Assembly (NCBI RefSeq): GCF_000271845.1
Contig: NZ_JH719395.1
Location: 1,918,146 to 1,982,145 of the forward strand
Length of the DNA: 64,000 nt
Direction of reading: 5' to 3'
Source of the DNA: Rhizobium leguminosarum bv. trifolii WSM2297
GTDB lineage: Bacteria > Pseudomonadota > Alphaproteobacteria > Rhizobiales > Rhizobiaceae
The first letter of the stretch is position 1. Every line of letters begins with the position of its first letter. A program made the translations under genes and the position numbers. Below, piece by piece: positions 26,314-35,453 of the stretch. The notes under the pieces were generated by a model that searched no databases, was not told the DNA's origin, and saw only the letters and a list, made by a program, of their open reading frames with translations.

Positions 26314-27243
26314 ATGTTTTCTGAAACGCAAAGGCTCGCCGTGCCAGGGGCATCGCTCGCCTATCACCATGCAGAGGCCGCCGCCCCGGCACGCGGCATC
26401 CTGTTGATATCGCACGGTCTCGCCGAACATTCGAAACGCTATCGCGTCTTTGCCGAGGCAATGGCGGCGCGCGGTTATCATGTCTATGCCCATGACCACC
26501 GAGGCCATGGCGAGACGACGGCGCCTGACGCGCCGATCGGCCGTTTCGCCCGGCAAGGCGGCGTCGACCGGGTGATCGGCGACGTCCTTGCCATGCGCGC
26601 CCACGCGGCCATGCTCCATCCCGGTCTGCCGGTCATCCTCTTCGGCCATTCGATGGGCGGCCTGATCGCCCTCAATGCAGCCGTCACGGCGCCGGCCGAT
26701 TTCGACGTCGTCGCCGTCTGGAATTCGAATTTCGCCGTCGGCCCTGCCGGCCGTGCCGCCCAGGCAATCCTGCTGGCCGAACGCATGCTGAAGGGCTCCG
26801 ACGTGCCGAGCGGCCTCCTGCCGAAGCTCACCTTCGGCGCCTGGGGAAAATCGATCCCGGGCCGCCGCACCGAGTTCGACTGGCTGTCGCGCCTTCCCGG
26901 TGAAGTCGACAAATATGTCGCCGATCCGCTCTGCGGCTTCGATGCTTCGGTCTCGCTCTGGCTCGATCTCTTCGAACTGACGTTTCGCGCGCCGCAGAAG
27001 TCTCATCTCGACCGGTTGCCGCGCGATATGCCGATCCATCTGGTCGGCGGCGGAGAAGACCCGGCGACCGAGCGTGGAAAAGCCATCATCTGGCTGTCAA
27101 ACCATTTGAAGGCGCGGGGCTTCTCTCGTATCAGCACTCAGATATATCAGGACATGCGGCACGAAACGCTGAACGAGATCGGTGCGGACGCGGCGATCGC
27201 AGCCTTCGCCGCCTGGTGCGACGAGGCCGTCGCAAAATCCTGA
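26314..27243 (+). CDS. Alpha/beta hydrolase, monoacylglycerol-lipase/lysophospholipase-like
   Basis: This 309-residue serine hydrolase of the Hydrolase_4 type has the oxyanion-hole HGLAEHSKRY, the DHRGHG turn, and the nucleophile elbow GHSMGG (S113). The catalytic His is probably in MRHETLNE near the C-terminus. Family members hydrolyse monoglycerides or lysophospholipids; the substrate is not certain. The start is the ATG at 26314 with AGGGAGG upstream; an in-frame start 32 codons earlier lacks a site. The DMT gene follows after 17 bp, probably in one operon. Confidence 0.87.
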   Translation: MFSETQRLAVPGASLAYHHAEAAAPARGILLISHGLAEHSKRYRVFAEAMAARGYHVYAHDHRGHGETTAPDAPIGRFARQGGVDRVIGDVLAMRAHAAMLHPGLPVILFGHSMGGLIALNAAVTAPADFDVVAVWNSNFAVGPAGRAAQAILLAERMLKGSDVPSGLLPKLTFGAWGKSIPGRRTEFDWLSRLPGEVDKYVADPLCGFDASVSLWLDLFELTFRAPQKSHLDRLPRDMPIHLVGGGEDPATERGKAIIWLSNHLKARGFSRISTQIYQDMRHETLNEIGADAAIAAFAAWCDEAVAKS

Positions 27244-27260
27244 GCCAGAGAGATTCCATC

Positions 27261-28217
27261 ATGAGCAGCACCGCCGCCCGCCCCGCTTCCTCCGCCTCCG
27301 ACGTAACAATGGGGCTTGCGCTGATGTTTCTTTCGGTGATGTTCTCGCCGCTCATCGATATTTTCGCCAAGCTTGCAATCGTCACCGTCCCCTCTGCCGA
27401 GATCACCGCCGCACGGTTTGCCGTGCAGGCTCTCTGCATGCTGCCGATTGTGATATGGCGACGCAGCTTTACCGATTTTTCCTGGCGCCAGAGCCTGTTC
27501 CATGCCATCCGCGGCGCCATCATCACCGTGTCGATGATCTCTTTCGTCACGACGCTGAAATATATGGCGGTCGCCGACGCGATTGCGATCTTCTTCGTCG
27601 AGCCGATCATCCTGACGATCCTCGGCGGCATTTTCCTGAAGGAGACGATCGGCTGGCGGCGCTATACCGCCTGCGGCGTCGGCTTCTTCGGGGCGATGCT
27701 GATCATCCAGCCAAGTTTTCAGGAGGTCGGCTATATCGCCCTCCTGCCCGTCGTCAGCGCGTTCTGCATCGCGATCTTCGTGCTGATGACCCGCGTGCTC
27801 TCGCATAAGGAGGACCCCTGGGCGATGCAGTTCCAGATGGGCATCTGGGGTCTGCTGTTTTGCGCCATCCTCCTCTATCTCAGTGACGGCACCGGCTCCG
27901 ACATCTTCGATCCTGTCATGCCGGATGGTCCCGCCTGGTTCTATCTCGCCGGCGTCGGCGCCATGGCCGCGATCGCCGGCATCTTCGGCGTCTATGCCTA
28001 TCGCGCGGCACCGGCCTCGACGCTGGCGCCGCTGCAATATTTCGAGATCGTCTCGGCGACGATCTTTGCCTGGCTGGTTTTCGGCGACTTTCCGAATGCG
28101 GTCAAATGGCTCGGCATCATGATCATCATGGCATCGGGCCTGTACATCCTCTGGCGCGAGCGCCGCTTTGCTTCAAAGCCTGTATCCGATACATCTGAGG
28201 TGACGCTGGCGCCGTAG
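27261..28217 (+). CDS. DMT-superfamily (EamA) permease
   Basis: This 318-residue protein has ten predicted membrane spans in two EamA halves. FAKLAIVTVPSAEITAARF in helix 1-2 and IYAYRAAPASTLAPLQYFE-like segments in the last third are typical of the drug/metabolite exporter subgroup. It lies between a lipase-like gene and a CoA-transferase gene, 16 bp before the latter, so it may move a substrate or product of that pathway. The ATG at 27261 is preferred. Confidence 0.87.
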   Translation: MSSTAARPASSASDVTMGLALMFLSVMFSPLIDIFAKLAIVTVPSAEITAARFAVQALCMLPIVIWRRSFTDFSWRQSLFHAIRGAIITVSMISFVTTLKYMAVADAIAIFFVEPIILTILGGIFLKETIGWRRYTACGVGFFGAMLIIQPSFQEVGYIALLPVVSAFCIAIFVLMTRVLSHKEDPWAMQFQMGIWGLLFCAILLYLSDGTGSDIFDPVMPDGPAWFYLAGVGAMAAIAGIFGVYAYRAAPASTLAPLQYFEIVSATIFAWLVFGDFPNAVKWLGIMIIMASGLYILWRERRFASKPVSDTSEVTLAP

Positions 28218-28233
28218 AAACGGACGAGGGAAT

Positions 28234-29433
28234 ATGACGGAGACGACGAAAAAGCCGCCGCTTGCCGGCATAAGGGTGATCGAGCTTGCCCGGGTGCTCG
28301 CCGGCCCCTGGGCGGGCCAGATGCTCGCCGATCTCGGCGCCGACGTCATCAAGGTCGAAAATCCCGATGGCGGCGACGATACCCGCCAATGGGGCCCGCC
28401 CTTCGTCGAAGATGCGGATGGCGAAAACCTCTCGGCCGCCTATTACCACGCCGCCAATCGCGGCAAACGCTCCGTCACCGCCGATCTGAAGAGCGAGGAA
28501 GGCCAGGATCTGGTCCGCCGCCTTGTTGCCACCGCCGATGTGGTGATCGAGAATTTCAAGCTCGGCGGCCTCGTCAAATACGGCCTCGATTACGACAGCC
28601 TGCGCAAGCTGAACCCGAAGCTCGTCTATTGTTCGATCACCGGTTTCGGCCAGACCGGCCCCTCTGCCGGCCTCGCCGGCTATGATTACATCGTCCAGGG
28701 CATGTCCGGTTTCATGTCGATCACCGGCGAGCCGGACGGCCAGCCGATGAAGGCCGGCGTTGCCATCGCCGATATCTTCACCGGCATCTATGCCGTTTCG
28801 GCGATCGAAGCCGCGCTGATCCACGCGCTGAAAACAGGCGAAGGCCAGCTCGTCGACATGGCGCTGCTCGACGTGCAATCGGCCGTGCTTGCCAATCAGA
28901 ACATGAATTACCTGGTCTCCGGCACCGCACCCACCCGCCTCGGCAATGCCCATCCGAATATCTCGCCCTATGAGGTCGTGCCGGCGGCCGACGGTTATCT
29001 TATCCTGGCGGTTGGAAACGACGGCCAGTTCCGCCGCCTCTGCACCATTCTTGGCCTGGAGACGGTGGCCGGCGACGAGCGTTTCGCCACCAACAAGGCC
29101 CGCGTCGCCAATCGCGGCGAAGTCCGCCGGCTCATCTCCACCGAGACGCTGAAATGGCAGAAGGCAGATCTGTTGAAGGCCTGCGAGGAGAATGGGGTTC
29201 CCGCCGGTCCGATCAACACGATCGAGGAGATGTTCGCCGATCCGCAGGTGGAAGCTCGCGGCCTGCGCATTGATCTTGCCGATGCTGCCGGCACTGTGAT
29301 CCCCGGGGTGAGGACACCGGTGGTGCTGTCGGAGACGCCGCTGCGTTATAGCAGGCCAAGCCCGCGTCTCGGCGAACACACGGAAGAAATTCTGGCGGAA
29401 CTCACTGAGCGCGAGAGGAAAGCATCGTCATGA
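28234..29433 (+). CDS. CaiB/BaiF family (class III) CoA-transferase
   Basis: This enzyme moves CoA between carboxylic acids through aspartyl-CoA thioester intermediates. It has 399 residues. The N-terminal GIRVIELARVLAGPWAGQMLADLGADVIKVE block is family-typical, and the catalytic Asp is D170 in VAIADIFTG. Known members act on formyl/oxalyl, succinyl, carnitine or itaconate CoA esters; the substrate here is unassigned. Its stop overlaps the start of a ThDP enzyme (ATGA), so both probably serve one pathway. Confidence 0.9.
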   Translation: MTETTKKPPLAGIRVIELARVLAGPWAGQMLADLGADVIKVENPDGGDDTRQWGPPFVEDADGENLSAAYYHAANRGKRSVTADLKSEEGQDLVRRLVATADVVIENFKLGGLVKYGLDYDSLRKLNPKLVYCSITGFGQTGPSAGLAGYDYIVQGMSGFMSITGEPDGQPMKAGVAIADIFTGIYAVSAIEAALIHALKTGEGQLVDMALLDVQSAVLANQNMNYLVSGTAPTRLGNAHPNISPYEVVPAADGYLILAVGNDGQFRRLCTILGLETVAGDERFATNKARVANRGEVRRLISTETLKWQKADLLKACEENGVPAGPINTIEEMFADPQVEARGLRIDLADAAGTVIPGVRTPVVLSETPLRYSRPSPRLGEHTEEILAELTERERKASS

Positions 29434-31088
29434 AAAAGACCGGCGGGGAACTGATCGTCGAGGCGCTGAAGGCGAACGGCGTCAAACGTCTGTCCTGCGT
29501 GCCCGGCGAGAGCTTCCTCGCGGTCCTCGACGCGCTACGCGACAGCGAGATCGACGTCCTCGTCTGCCGCCAGGAGGGCGGGGCGGCGATGATGGCGGAT
29601 TGCTGGGGCAGGCTGACCGGCGAACCCGGCATTTGCATGGTCACCCGCGGTCCCGGCGCCACCAACGCCTCTGCCGGTCTGCATATATCAAAGCAGGATT
29701 CGATCCCGATGATCCTCTTCATCGGCCAGGTGCAGCGCGAAGCGCGCGAGCGCGAGGCCTTTCAGGAGGTCGAATTCCGCCGCGCCTTCACCGAATTCGC
29801 CAAATGGGTGGGCGAGATCGACGATGCCGCCCGCATTCCCGAGTTCGTCACTCGCGCCTTTGCGGTGGCGACCTCCGGCCGCCCCGGCCCCGTGGTGCTG
29901 ACACTGCCGGAAGACATGCTGCGCGACGAGGTCGAGGCGCCCCGCGCCAGGCGCTATGCCGGCGTCGAGGCCCATCCCGGCCGCAGCCAGATCGACGACT
30001 TTTATCTCAGACTCTTGAAGGCCGAGCGGCCGATGGTGATCCTCGGCGGCACGCGCTGGGATGCCGATGCCGTCGCCGATTTCGCAATCTTCGCCGAGCG
30101 TTTCCAACTGCCGGTCGGCTGCTCCTTCCGCCGGCAAATGCTGTTCGATCATCTCCACCCCTGCTATGCCGGCGATGTCGGCATCGGCATCAATCCGGCA
30201 CTCGCCAAGGAGATCAAGGAGAGCGACCTGCTGATCCTGCTCGGCGCCCGCATGTCGGAAATGCCGTCCTCGTCCTATACGCTGATCGACATTCCCTACC
30301 CCCAGCAATCGCTAGTCCATATCTATCCCGATCCTTCCGAACTCGGGCGCATTTACCGCCCGGATGTCGCCATCTGCGCCGCGCCGGCTGATTTCGTCGA
30401 AGCACTCGCTGATCTGGAAGCGCCGGCCGAGCCGCACTGGGCGGAGCATACACAGCGCATGCACCAGGCCTATCTCGCCTGGTCGAAGCCGCCAGCGACA
30501 GGCCCGGGCGCCGTCCACATGGGGCCGATCATGGAATGGCTGGAGGCCAATACCGGGCCGGACACGATCTTCACCAACGGCGCCGGCAACTACGCCATCT
30601 GGGTGCACCGCTTTCACCGTTTCCGCCGCTTCAACACCCAGGCCGCCCCCACCTCCGGCTCGATGGGTTACGGCCTGCCCGCCGCCGTCGCCGCCAAGCG
30701 GCTGTTTCCCGAGCGCGAGGTCATCTGTTTTGCCGGCGACGGCTGTTTCCTGATGCACGGCCAGGAATTCGCCACTGCCATGCGCTACGGTCTGCCGATC
30801 ATATCAGTCGTCGTCAATAACGGCATTTACGGCACGATCCGCATGCATCAGGAGCGCGAATATCCTGGCCGCGTCAGCAGCACCGATCTGACCAACCCCG
30901 ACTTCGCAGCCCTTGCCCGCGCCTATGGCGGCCATGGCGAGACGGTGGAAAGCACCGAGCAATTCGCCCCTGCCTTCGAGAGGGCGCGCCAAAGCGGCAA
31001 GCCGGCGATTATCGAGGTCAAACTCGATCCGGAAGCGATCACGCCGACCAGAACGCTGTCCGAAATCGCCCAAACAAAAAGCCGGTGA
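29430..31088 (+). CDS. Thiamine diphosphate-dependent enzyme, acetolactate synthase-like
   Basis: This 552-residue ThDP enzyme has the usual three domains. The cofactor-activating Glu is E49 in CRQEGGAAMMADCWGR. The ThDP/Mg motif starts at G436-D437-G438 and ends at VVVNN. It has the general look of AHAS-like decarboxylases and carboligases but is not clearly IlvB, which normally sits beside ilvH. An oxalyl-CoA-decarboxylase-like role is worth testing because of the coupled CoA-transferase, though I see no decisive signature. The stop lies within a hairpin that terminates the convergent ridA-like gene. Confidence 0.85.
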   Translation: MKKTGGELIVEALKANGVKRLSCVPGESFLAVLDALRDSEIDVLVCRQEGGAAMMADCWGRLTGEPGICMVTRGPGATNASAGLHISKQDSIPMILFIGQVQREAREREAFQEVEFRRAFTEFAKWVGEIDDAARIPEFVTRAFAVATSGRPGPVVLTLPEDMLRDEVEAPRARRYAGVEAHPGRSQIDDFYLRLLKAERPMVILGGTRWDADAVADFAIFAERFQLPVGCSFRRQMLFDHLHPCYAGDVGIGINPALAKEIKESDLLILLGARMSEMPSSSYTLIDIPYPQQSLVHIYPDPSELGRIYRPDVAICAAPADFVEALADLEAPAEPHWAEHTQRMHQAYLAWSKPPATGPGAVHMGPIMEWLEANTGPDTIFTNGAGNYAIWVHRFHRFRRFNTQAAPTSGSMGYGLPAAVAAKRLFPEREVICFAGDGCFLMHGQEFATAMRYGLPIISVVVNNGIYGTIRMHQEREYPGRVSSTDLTNPDFAALARAYGGHGETVESTEQFAPAFERARQSGKPAIIEVKLDPEAITPTRTLSEIAQTKSR

Positions 31089-31103
31089 GAGCGTCACCGG
31101 CTT
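31074..31103 (-). terminator. Terminator of the RidA-family gene, overlapping the ThDP gene's stop
   Basis: AAGCCGGTGA (31079-31088) pairs with TCACCGGCTT (31094-31103). On the minus strand the stem is followed by TTTTTG. The left arm contains the TGA stop of the plus-strand ThDP gene. There is no T-run on the plus strand. Confidence 0.8.
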
Positions 31104-31129
31104 CAAGAAATCTCAAACCCTATGCGACC

Positions 31130-31474
31130 TCAGTCGATCGCAGCCGTGACGATGAATTCGACCTTGTATTTCGGCGCAGCGAGCTTGGCTTCGCTGGTGG
31201 CGCGGGCCGGCGGGTTGGCCGGATCGATCCAGGCTTCCCAGGCAGCGTTCATTTCGGCGAAATAAGCGATGTCGGAGAGGTAGACGATCGTCTGCAGGAT
31301 CTTCGACTTGTTGCTGCCTGAGGCAGCCAGCAGGCGGTCGACTTCGGCAAGCGAGGACTTGCACTGATCGGTGACGCTTTCGCCCTCGCCGACCTGGCCT
31401 GCGAGATAGACCGTGTTGCCGTGAATGACGGCGCCGCTCATGCGCGCGCCGACGTCGATACGCTTAATGCTCAT
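31130..31474 (-). CDS. RidA family protein (YjgF/YER057c/UK114)
   Basis: This 114-residue RidA-superfamily protein is of the group that hydrolyses reactive enamine/imine intermediates or related compounds. The family core is visible in GNTVYLAGQVG, KILQTIVYLSD and WIDPANPPARATSEAKLA. The usual catalytic-site Arg of true RidA (in the P-x-R-x-x-x segment) aligns with PPARAT. Two adjacent ATGs exist at 31477 and 31474; the second gives better spacing from AGGAG. Confidence 0.88.
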   Translation of the reverse strand: MSIKRIDVGARMSGAVIHGNTVYLAGQVGEGESVTDQCKSSLAEVDRLLAASGSNKSKILQTIVYLSDIAYFAEMNAAWEAWIDPANPPARATSEAKLAAPKYKVEFIVTAAID

Positions 31475-31549
31475 CATAGTCTCCTGAGTGAATGGAAGAT
31501 GGCGGCGCTGCGGCGCAGCGCCGGAAATGGGGACCCGAAACGCTGGGGC

Positions 31550-31888
31550 TCAGCTACGGATATGGTGGGTCTTCTGATAAATCGCCGTCGAGCGGGCGCC
31601 GGAGCGGCAATAGCCGAGCATCGGCCGCGGGAATTCGTCGAGCGCATCGACCATGCCCTGCACCGCTTCCTCGGTCACGCCCATCGGCCCGACAGGCACA
31701 TGGGCGATATCGAGACCGAGTTCCTTGGCGCGCGCCTCGATGACCGAGAACGACGTCTGATCGGGGCTTTCGTGGTCGGGGCGGTGGCAGACGATGGATT
31801 TGAACCCCAGCGCCTTGATCTCGTCGAGCTCCTCAAGCGTGATCTGGCCCGAAACAGAATATTCATCGTCGATCTGGCGAATATCCAT
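31550..31888 (-). CDS. DUF442 / TIGR01244-type phosphatase-like protein
   Basis: This 112-residue cytoplasmic protein has the tyrosine-phosphatase-like loop CRSGARS (C-x5-R) near residue 94 and the N-terminal YSVSGQIT block typical of DUF442 (Blh-associated) proteins. These domains also occur fused to sulfide or persulfide enzymes in rhizobia; the activity here is not established. It lies between the RidA-family gene and the DUF4432 gene, all minus strand with gaps of about 70 bp. Confidence 0.82.
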   Translation of the reverse strand: MDIRQIDDEYSVSGQITLEELDEIKALGFKSIVCHRPDHESPDQTSFSVIEARAKELGLDIAHVPVGPMGVTEEAVQGMVDALDEFPRPMLGYCRSGARSTAIYQKTHHIRS

Positions 31889-31959
31889 CGTCTTGTCTCC
31901 TCAAAATCGTGGGCTGAAGGTCTACGACGGGAGGCCGGCAAGCGTCAACAACACTTCAC

Positions 31960-32799
31960 TTACACGAAGGCGAAGGTCAGCACATAGCTGCGGCTCTCGC
32001 CAGGCGCCAGCATATTGAACTCACCGGCGGCCTGAAGCTCGTCGCGCGTGACCCAGCGATGCGAGACCGGCTCGATGCCGATGATATGAGCGGGCGCCTT
32101 CTGGTTCCGCCAGACCTGCAGGTAAGGCAGCGTGTCGGCGTGGAAGCGGACGCGGAGCGTCCTGCCGCCGATCGCGGCGATCGGTCCGAGGCGAACCTCT
32201 GCGAAACCTTGCTCGGTCGCCGGCGCCGCCACACAGAAGATGCCGCCCGGTTCTTCGCCGAATGTCCATAGGAAACCGCCATTCTCCAGCATCCGGCCTT
32301 CCAGCCGTGTGCCCTCGTCCAGCCATTTGCCGCCGGTGTTCATGTGATACATCAGGAAGGTCGGCACCGTCTGGTCGCTGGTATTGACGACCCGGTCCTC
32401 GAGCCGCACCTCACCGCTCGCCCCGTCGATCCGCCACAGCCGCTCGATGCGCTGCGGCAGTCCCTCGACGGTCACGATGTCGATATCGGCGCGGCATTCG
32501 GCATTGCCGTTCTCGTACTTCGTCCACAGCACCTTGGCCGCATGGCCGGGGGCCGATCCGTGCAGTGGATAGACCTTGCCGTCGGCGCGGCCGGCGATCG
32601 GCTGGCGGTGACGGATATGATCCGGGCCGCAGGTGAACAGGAAGCCTTCGAGAGAGTGATCGATTCGCGGATCGCCATCGTCGGGAATGGCGCGTTTCGG
32701 CGCCATATCGACGCCTTCGACGATGCATCCGCCGATATCCAGCACCGATGTTTCATCCAGCATCAGGCGCGGCCCGCTTGCGGCGGCAAATTCGATCAT
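31960..32799 (-). CDS. DUF4432 / aldose-epimerase-fold protein
   Basis: This 279-residue protein has the galactose-mutarotase-like beta-sandwich pattern. RIDHSLEGFLFTCG, YPLHGSAPGH and LMYHMNTGG supply His residues in the positions expected for the sugar site, and HIIGIEPVSH lies near the end. Members of this family are poorly characterised and probably act on or bind carbohydrates. GGAGACCCGAG precedes the ATG. Confidence 0.75.
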   Translation of the reverse strand: MIEFAAASGPRLMLDETSVLDIGGCIVEGVDMAPKRAIPDDGDPRIDHSLEGFLFTCGPDHIRHRQPIAGRADGKVYPLHGSAPGHAAKVLWTKYENGNAECRADIDIVTVEGLPQRIERLWRIDGASGEVRLEDRVVNTSDQTVPTFLMYHMNTGGKWLDEGTRLEGRMLENGGFLWTFGEEPGGIFCVAAPATEQGFAEVRLGPIAAIGGRTLRVRFHADTLPYLQVWRNQKAPAHIIGIEPVSHRWVTRDELQAAGEFNMLAPGESRSYVLTFAFV

Positions 32800-33053
32800 C
32801 TCGGGTCTCCTTGAGGGTTTATGCCCGCCTCAGCGTTAGGTTTTGCGCCGTCATTCGTCAATCGGCGCCATTCCCATCTTGTGTTTTTGCCGCAACCATG
32901 GATTTTGCGGAACTGACACGAAGACGCAAACGTTTATGAGTAAAAGGAAATCTTAGTGAATTTCATATTTTGTTCAGCACGGTTTCATAAATTCCACACT
33001 AGCGTCAAAATTCGCGGGTGTGTGTCTGCCAGTCACTGTTCGAGGTGTGAGAC

Positions 33054-34457
33054 GTGAATCGCTTTTTGAAGTCGGCATTTTCTCTTGCGGCCGTGCTGGC
33101 AGCCGTTGCGGCTGCAGCGCCGGAGGCAGGCGCGCAGCAGTTTCGTGACCGCCGCCAGAGCGACATCGTGCTGGTGACGCCGAGCGGCGAAATTCTCGAC
33201 TATGTCCCGCGGGGCTATAACTACGCCCGCGACCGCAGCGGCAATCGCGTGCTGATCGACGACTACGGCAACGTCGTTGCCACCGAGATGCGCGCCCGCG
33301 GCTACTATCCGCCGCGCCCCGGCCCGCGGGGCGATGTCTATGCCGACCAGGGCGGCAACGATCCCTATTATGCCGACAACAACACCTATGGCGACAGCCG
33401 TTATTCCGAGCGTGGTGCGGTCACCGGCGGCATCCCGCGCGATGCGGCGATCGAACGCCTACCACTCGGCGAGCAGCCCTATCCCGAGGACAACAGCATC
33501 GGCAATCCGCAGCCGGGCGACGACTATGCCTCGATCGATCCCGACCAGCAGATTCCGCCCGCCGACGCGCCCGCGGCCGCGCCTGATGAACCCGTCATCA
33601 CGCTGAAGAACAAGTCGAAGCCGGAGATCGTCGCGCTGCAGGTCTTCCTCGACCGCGCCGGCATCTCGCCCGGCGTCATCGACGGCCATATGGGTTCGAA
33701 CGTCACCAAGTCGATCTATGCCTATGACCAGATGACCGGCTCCAAGCTCGACCCGAACGATACCGATGCCATTCTGGAAGAACTGCGCATGAACGGCGGC
33801 CTGCCCGTCGTCAGCTACACGATCACGCCGGCCGACGCCGCCGGCCCCTTCGTCGCACAGATCCCGGAAGACTATTCGCATAAGGCGCTGCTGCCGTCGC
33901 TTGCCTATACATCGACCACCGAAATGCTGGCCGAGCGCTTCCACATGGATGAGGCCTTCCTCAAGGAGATGAACCCCGGCGCCGATTTCAGCGTTGCCGG
34001 CACCGTCATCAAGGTCGTCAATCCGGGTGAGCCGAAGAGCGGCGAGGTTGCCCGCATCATCGCCGACAAAGGCCGCAAGCAGGTCTTTGCCTATGACGGC
34101 GCCGGCAATCTCATTGCCGCCTATCCGGCATCCATCGGTTCCACCGACACGCCCTCCCCGTCGGGCACCGTGACGGTCGAACGCGTCGCGTTCAATCCCG
34201 GCTACACCTACAATCCGAAGATCAATTTCCAGCAGGGCGCCAACGACAAGATCCTCAACATCCCGCCCGGCCCGAACGGCCCGGTCGGCACCGTCTGGAT
34301 GGCGTTGTCCAGGCCGACTTACGGCATCCACGGCACGCCCGAGCCTTCCAAGATCGGCCGCACCCAGAGCCACGGCTGTATCCGCCTGACCAATTGGGAT
34401 GCGACCGAGCTTGCCAAGATGGTCAAGCCGGGAGTGACGGTCGAATTCGTCGACTGA
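33054..34457 (+). CDS. L,D-transpeptidase with peptidoglycan-binding domain
   Basis: This YkuD-fold enzyme forms 3-3 cross-links or attaches proteins to peptidoglycan. It has 467 residues: a signal peptide (about 1-29, ending EAGAQ), an Arg/Asp/Tyr-rich low-complexity region (about 60-150), a PG_binding segment (about 190-240, VALQVFLDRAGISPGVIDGHMG), and the YkuD domain. The catalytic motif is HGTPEP...SHGCIRLTNWD with C442. It starts at GTG; GAGGTGTGAGAC is upstream. A good terminator follows. Confidence 0.92.
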   Translation: MNRFLKSAFSLAAVLAAVAAAAPEAGAQQFRDRRQSDIVLVTPSGEILDYVPRGYNYARDRSGNRVLIDDYGNVVATEMRARGYYPPRPGPRGDVYADQGGNDPYYADNNTYGDSRYSERGAVTGGIPRDAAIERLPLGEQPYPEDNSIGNPQPGDDYASIDPDQQIPPADAPAAAPDEPVITLKNKSKPEIVALQVFLDRAGISPGVIDGHMGSNVTKSIYAYDQMTGSKLDPNDTDAILEELRMNGGLPVVSYTITPADAAGPFVAQIPEDYSHKALLPSLAYTSTTEMLAERFHMDEAFLKEMNPGADFSVAGTVIKVVNPGEPKSGEVARIIADKGRKQVFAYDGAGNLIAAYPASIGSTDTPSPSGTVTVERVAFNPGYTYNPKINFQQGANDKILNIPPGPNGPVGTVWMALSRPTYGIHGTPEPSKIGRTQSHGCIRLTNWDATELAKMVKPGVTVEFVD

Positions 34458-34479
34458 ACCTACAGCAGCAACGTGAAGA

Positions 34480-34509
34480 GGCCGCCGGATCGCTCCGGCG
34501 GCCTTTTTC
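34480..34509 (+). terminator. Rho-independent terminator of the L,D-transpeptidase gene
   Basis: GGCCGCCGGA (34480-34489), TCGC and TCCGGCGGCC (34494-34503) are followed by TTTTT. It lies 22 bp after the stop. Confidence 0.92.
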
Positions 34510-34526
34510 GTTTTATGCAGGATCTG

Positions 34527-35225
34527 TCAGGCCGCCGTCGCCATCCGGGCCGACGCCGTTAGCCTGGCCGGCAGCTTGCTCATTATTTCCTCGGCGAAAC
34601 AGGTGGCGTTCTCACGCGCCTTGTCGAGATTGCTGACGCGCGCAGGGTCGATCGTGTGCAGCGTGCCGCCACAGTCGAAGATGTCGCGGAAGGCCGAGCG
34701 TTCGATGATGGCGGTGTCCAGCACCGGCACATGTCGCTCGCTGAGCAGCGACTTGACGAGCTGCAGCGCCCGGGTCGTCACCATCGAGTTGACGCGGGTC
34801 AGCACCACCGAATGACCGATTTTGATACCCGCCTTTTCGTCCAGATACTGCAGCAGTTCGAGCACCTGTGCGCCGCCGCGCGCATCCATTGCACAGCCCT
34901 GGATCGGGATCAGCACATGATCAGAAAGGCCGACGGCAGTGGCGAGCAGCGGATTGCGCGCACCCGGCAGGTCGACGATGAAATAGTCGGTATTGTGCTT
35001 GTTCTCGCTGATATGCAGCGGCAGCGAGGCGGTGGTCACGAAATCGATCACCGAAACATTGGGCACATGCCCCGATATGTCGTGCCAGCGCGAAATCCAG
35101 TGCTGGGGATCGGCGTCGAGAATGGTGACGCGGAAACCCTTGCGGGCAAGCTCGGTGGCGAGCAGGAGAACAGCGGTCGTCTTGCCGGCGCCACCCTTGG
35201 TGTTTGCGAATGTAATGACAGGCAT
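34527..35225 (-). CDS. Orphan ParA-family ATPase
   Basis: This 232-residue MinD/ParA-type P-loop ATPase has the deviant Walker A KGGAGKTT (K10-T17), LDADPQ and VDLPG. No parB-like gene or centromere-like repeat is next to it, and it has no N-terminal DNA-binding extension, so a role in plasmid partition is unlikely. Such stand-alone ParAs may position other cargo (inference). The start is the ATG at 35225; an upstream in-frame start adds 17 residues without family similarity. The gene is flanked by a terminator and by noncoding DNA. Confidence 0.85.
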   Translation of the reverse strand: MPVITFANTKGGAGKTTAVLLLATELARKGFRVTILDADPQHWISRWHDISGHVPNVSVIDFVTTASLPLHISENKHNTDYFIVDLPGARNPLLATAVGLSDHVLIPIQGCAMDARGGAQVLELLQYLDEKAGIKIGHSVVLTRVNSMVTTRALQLVKSLLSERHVPVLDTAIIERSAFRDIFDCGGTLHTIDPARVSNLDKARENATCFAEEIMSKLPARLTASARMATAA

Positions 35226-35396
35226 GTTCGGTCCTCGGAAGGAAATAGCACGAGCCGGTATCGCTCTCTTACGCACTGTCGGAGCATCGTGCGGTTAAGC
35301 TATCCTTTACAATCATGGTTAACAAATCCCAAACGCGCCCGCCGAAATTGCAGCCTGTATTTTTCACATCCCTAAAATTGGGGATGCCGCCAATAT

Positions 35397-35429
35397 AAAA
35401 AAAGCCCGGAAGGCCAAAGCCTTCCGGGC
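35397..35429 (-). terminator. Rho-independent terminator of the alcohol dehydrogenase operon
   Basis: On the minus strand an 11-bp stem (35404-35414 with 35419-35429, loop of four) is followed by seven Ts. It lies 24 bp after the dehydrogenase stop. Confidence 0.92.
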
Positions 35430-35453
35430 CTATCCGCAGGGTCGGCATCTAAC

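Noticed and set aside
29430..31088. Annotating the ThDP enzyme as IlvB (acetohydroxyacid synthase) or as oxalyl-CoA decarboxylase
   Set aside because: There is no regulatory subunit gene beside it, and no sequence signature I can point to that decides between these or other ThDP families.
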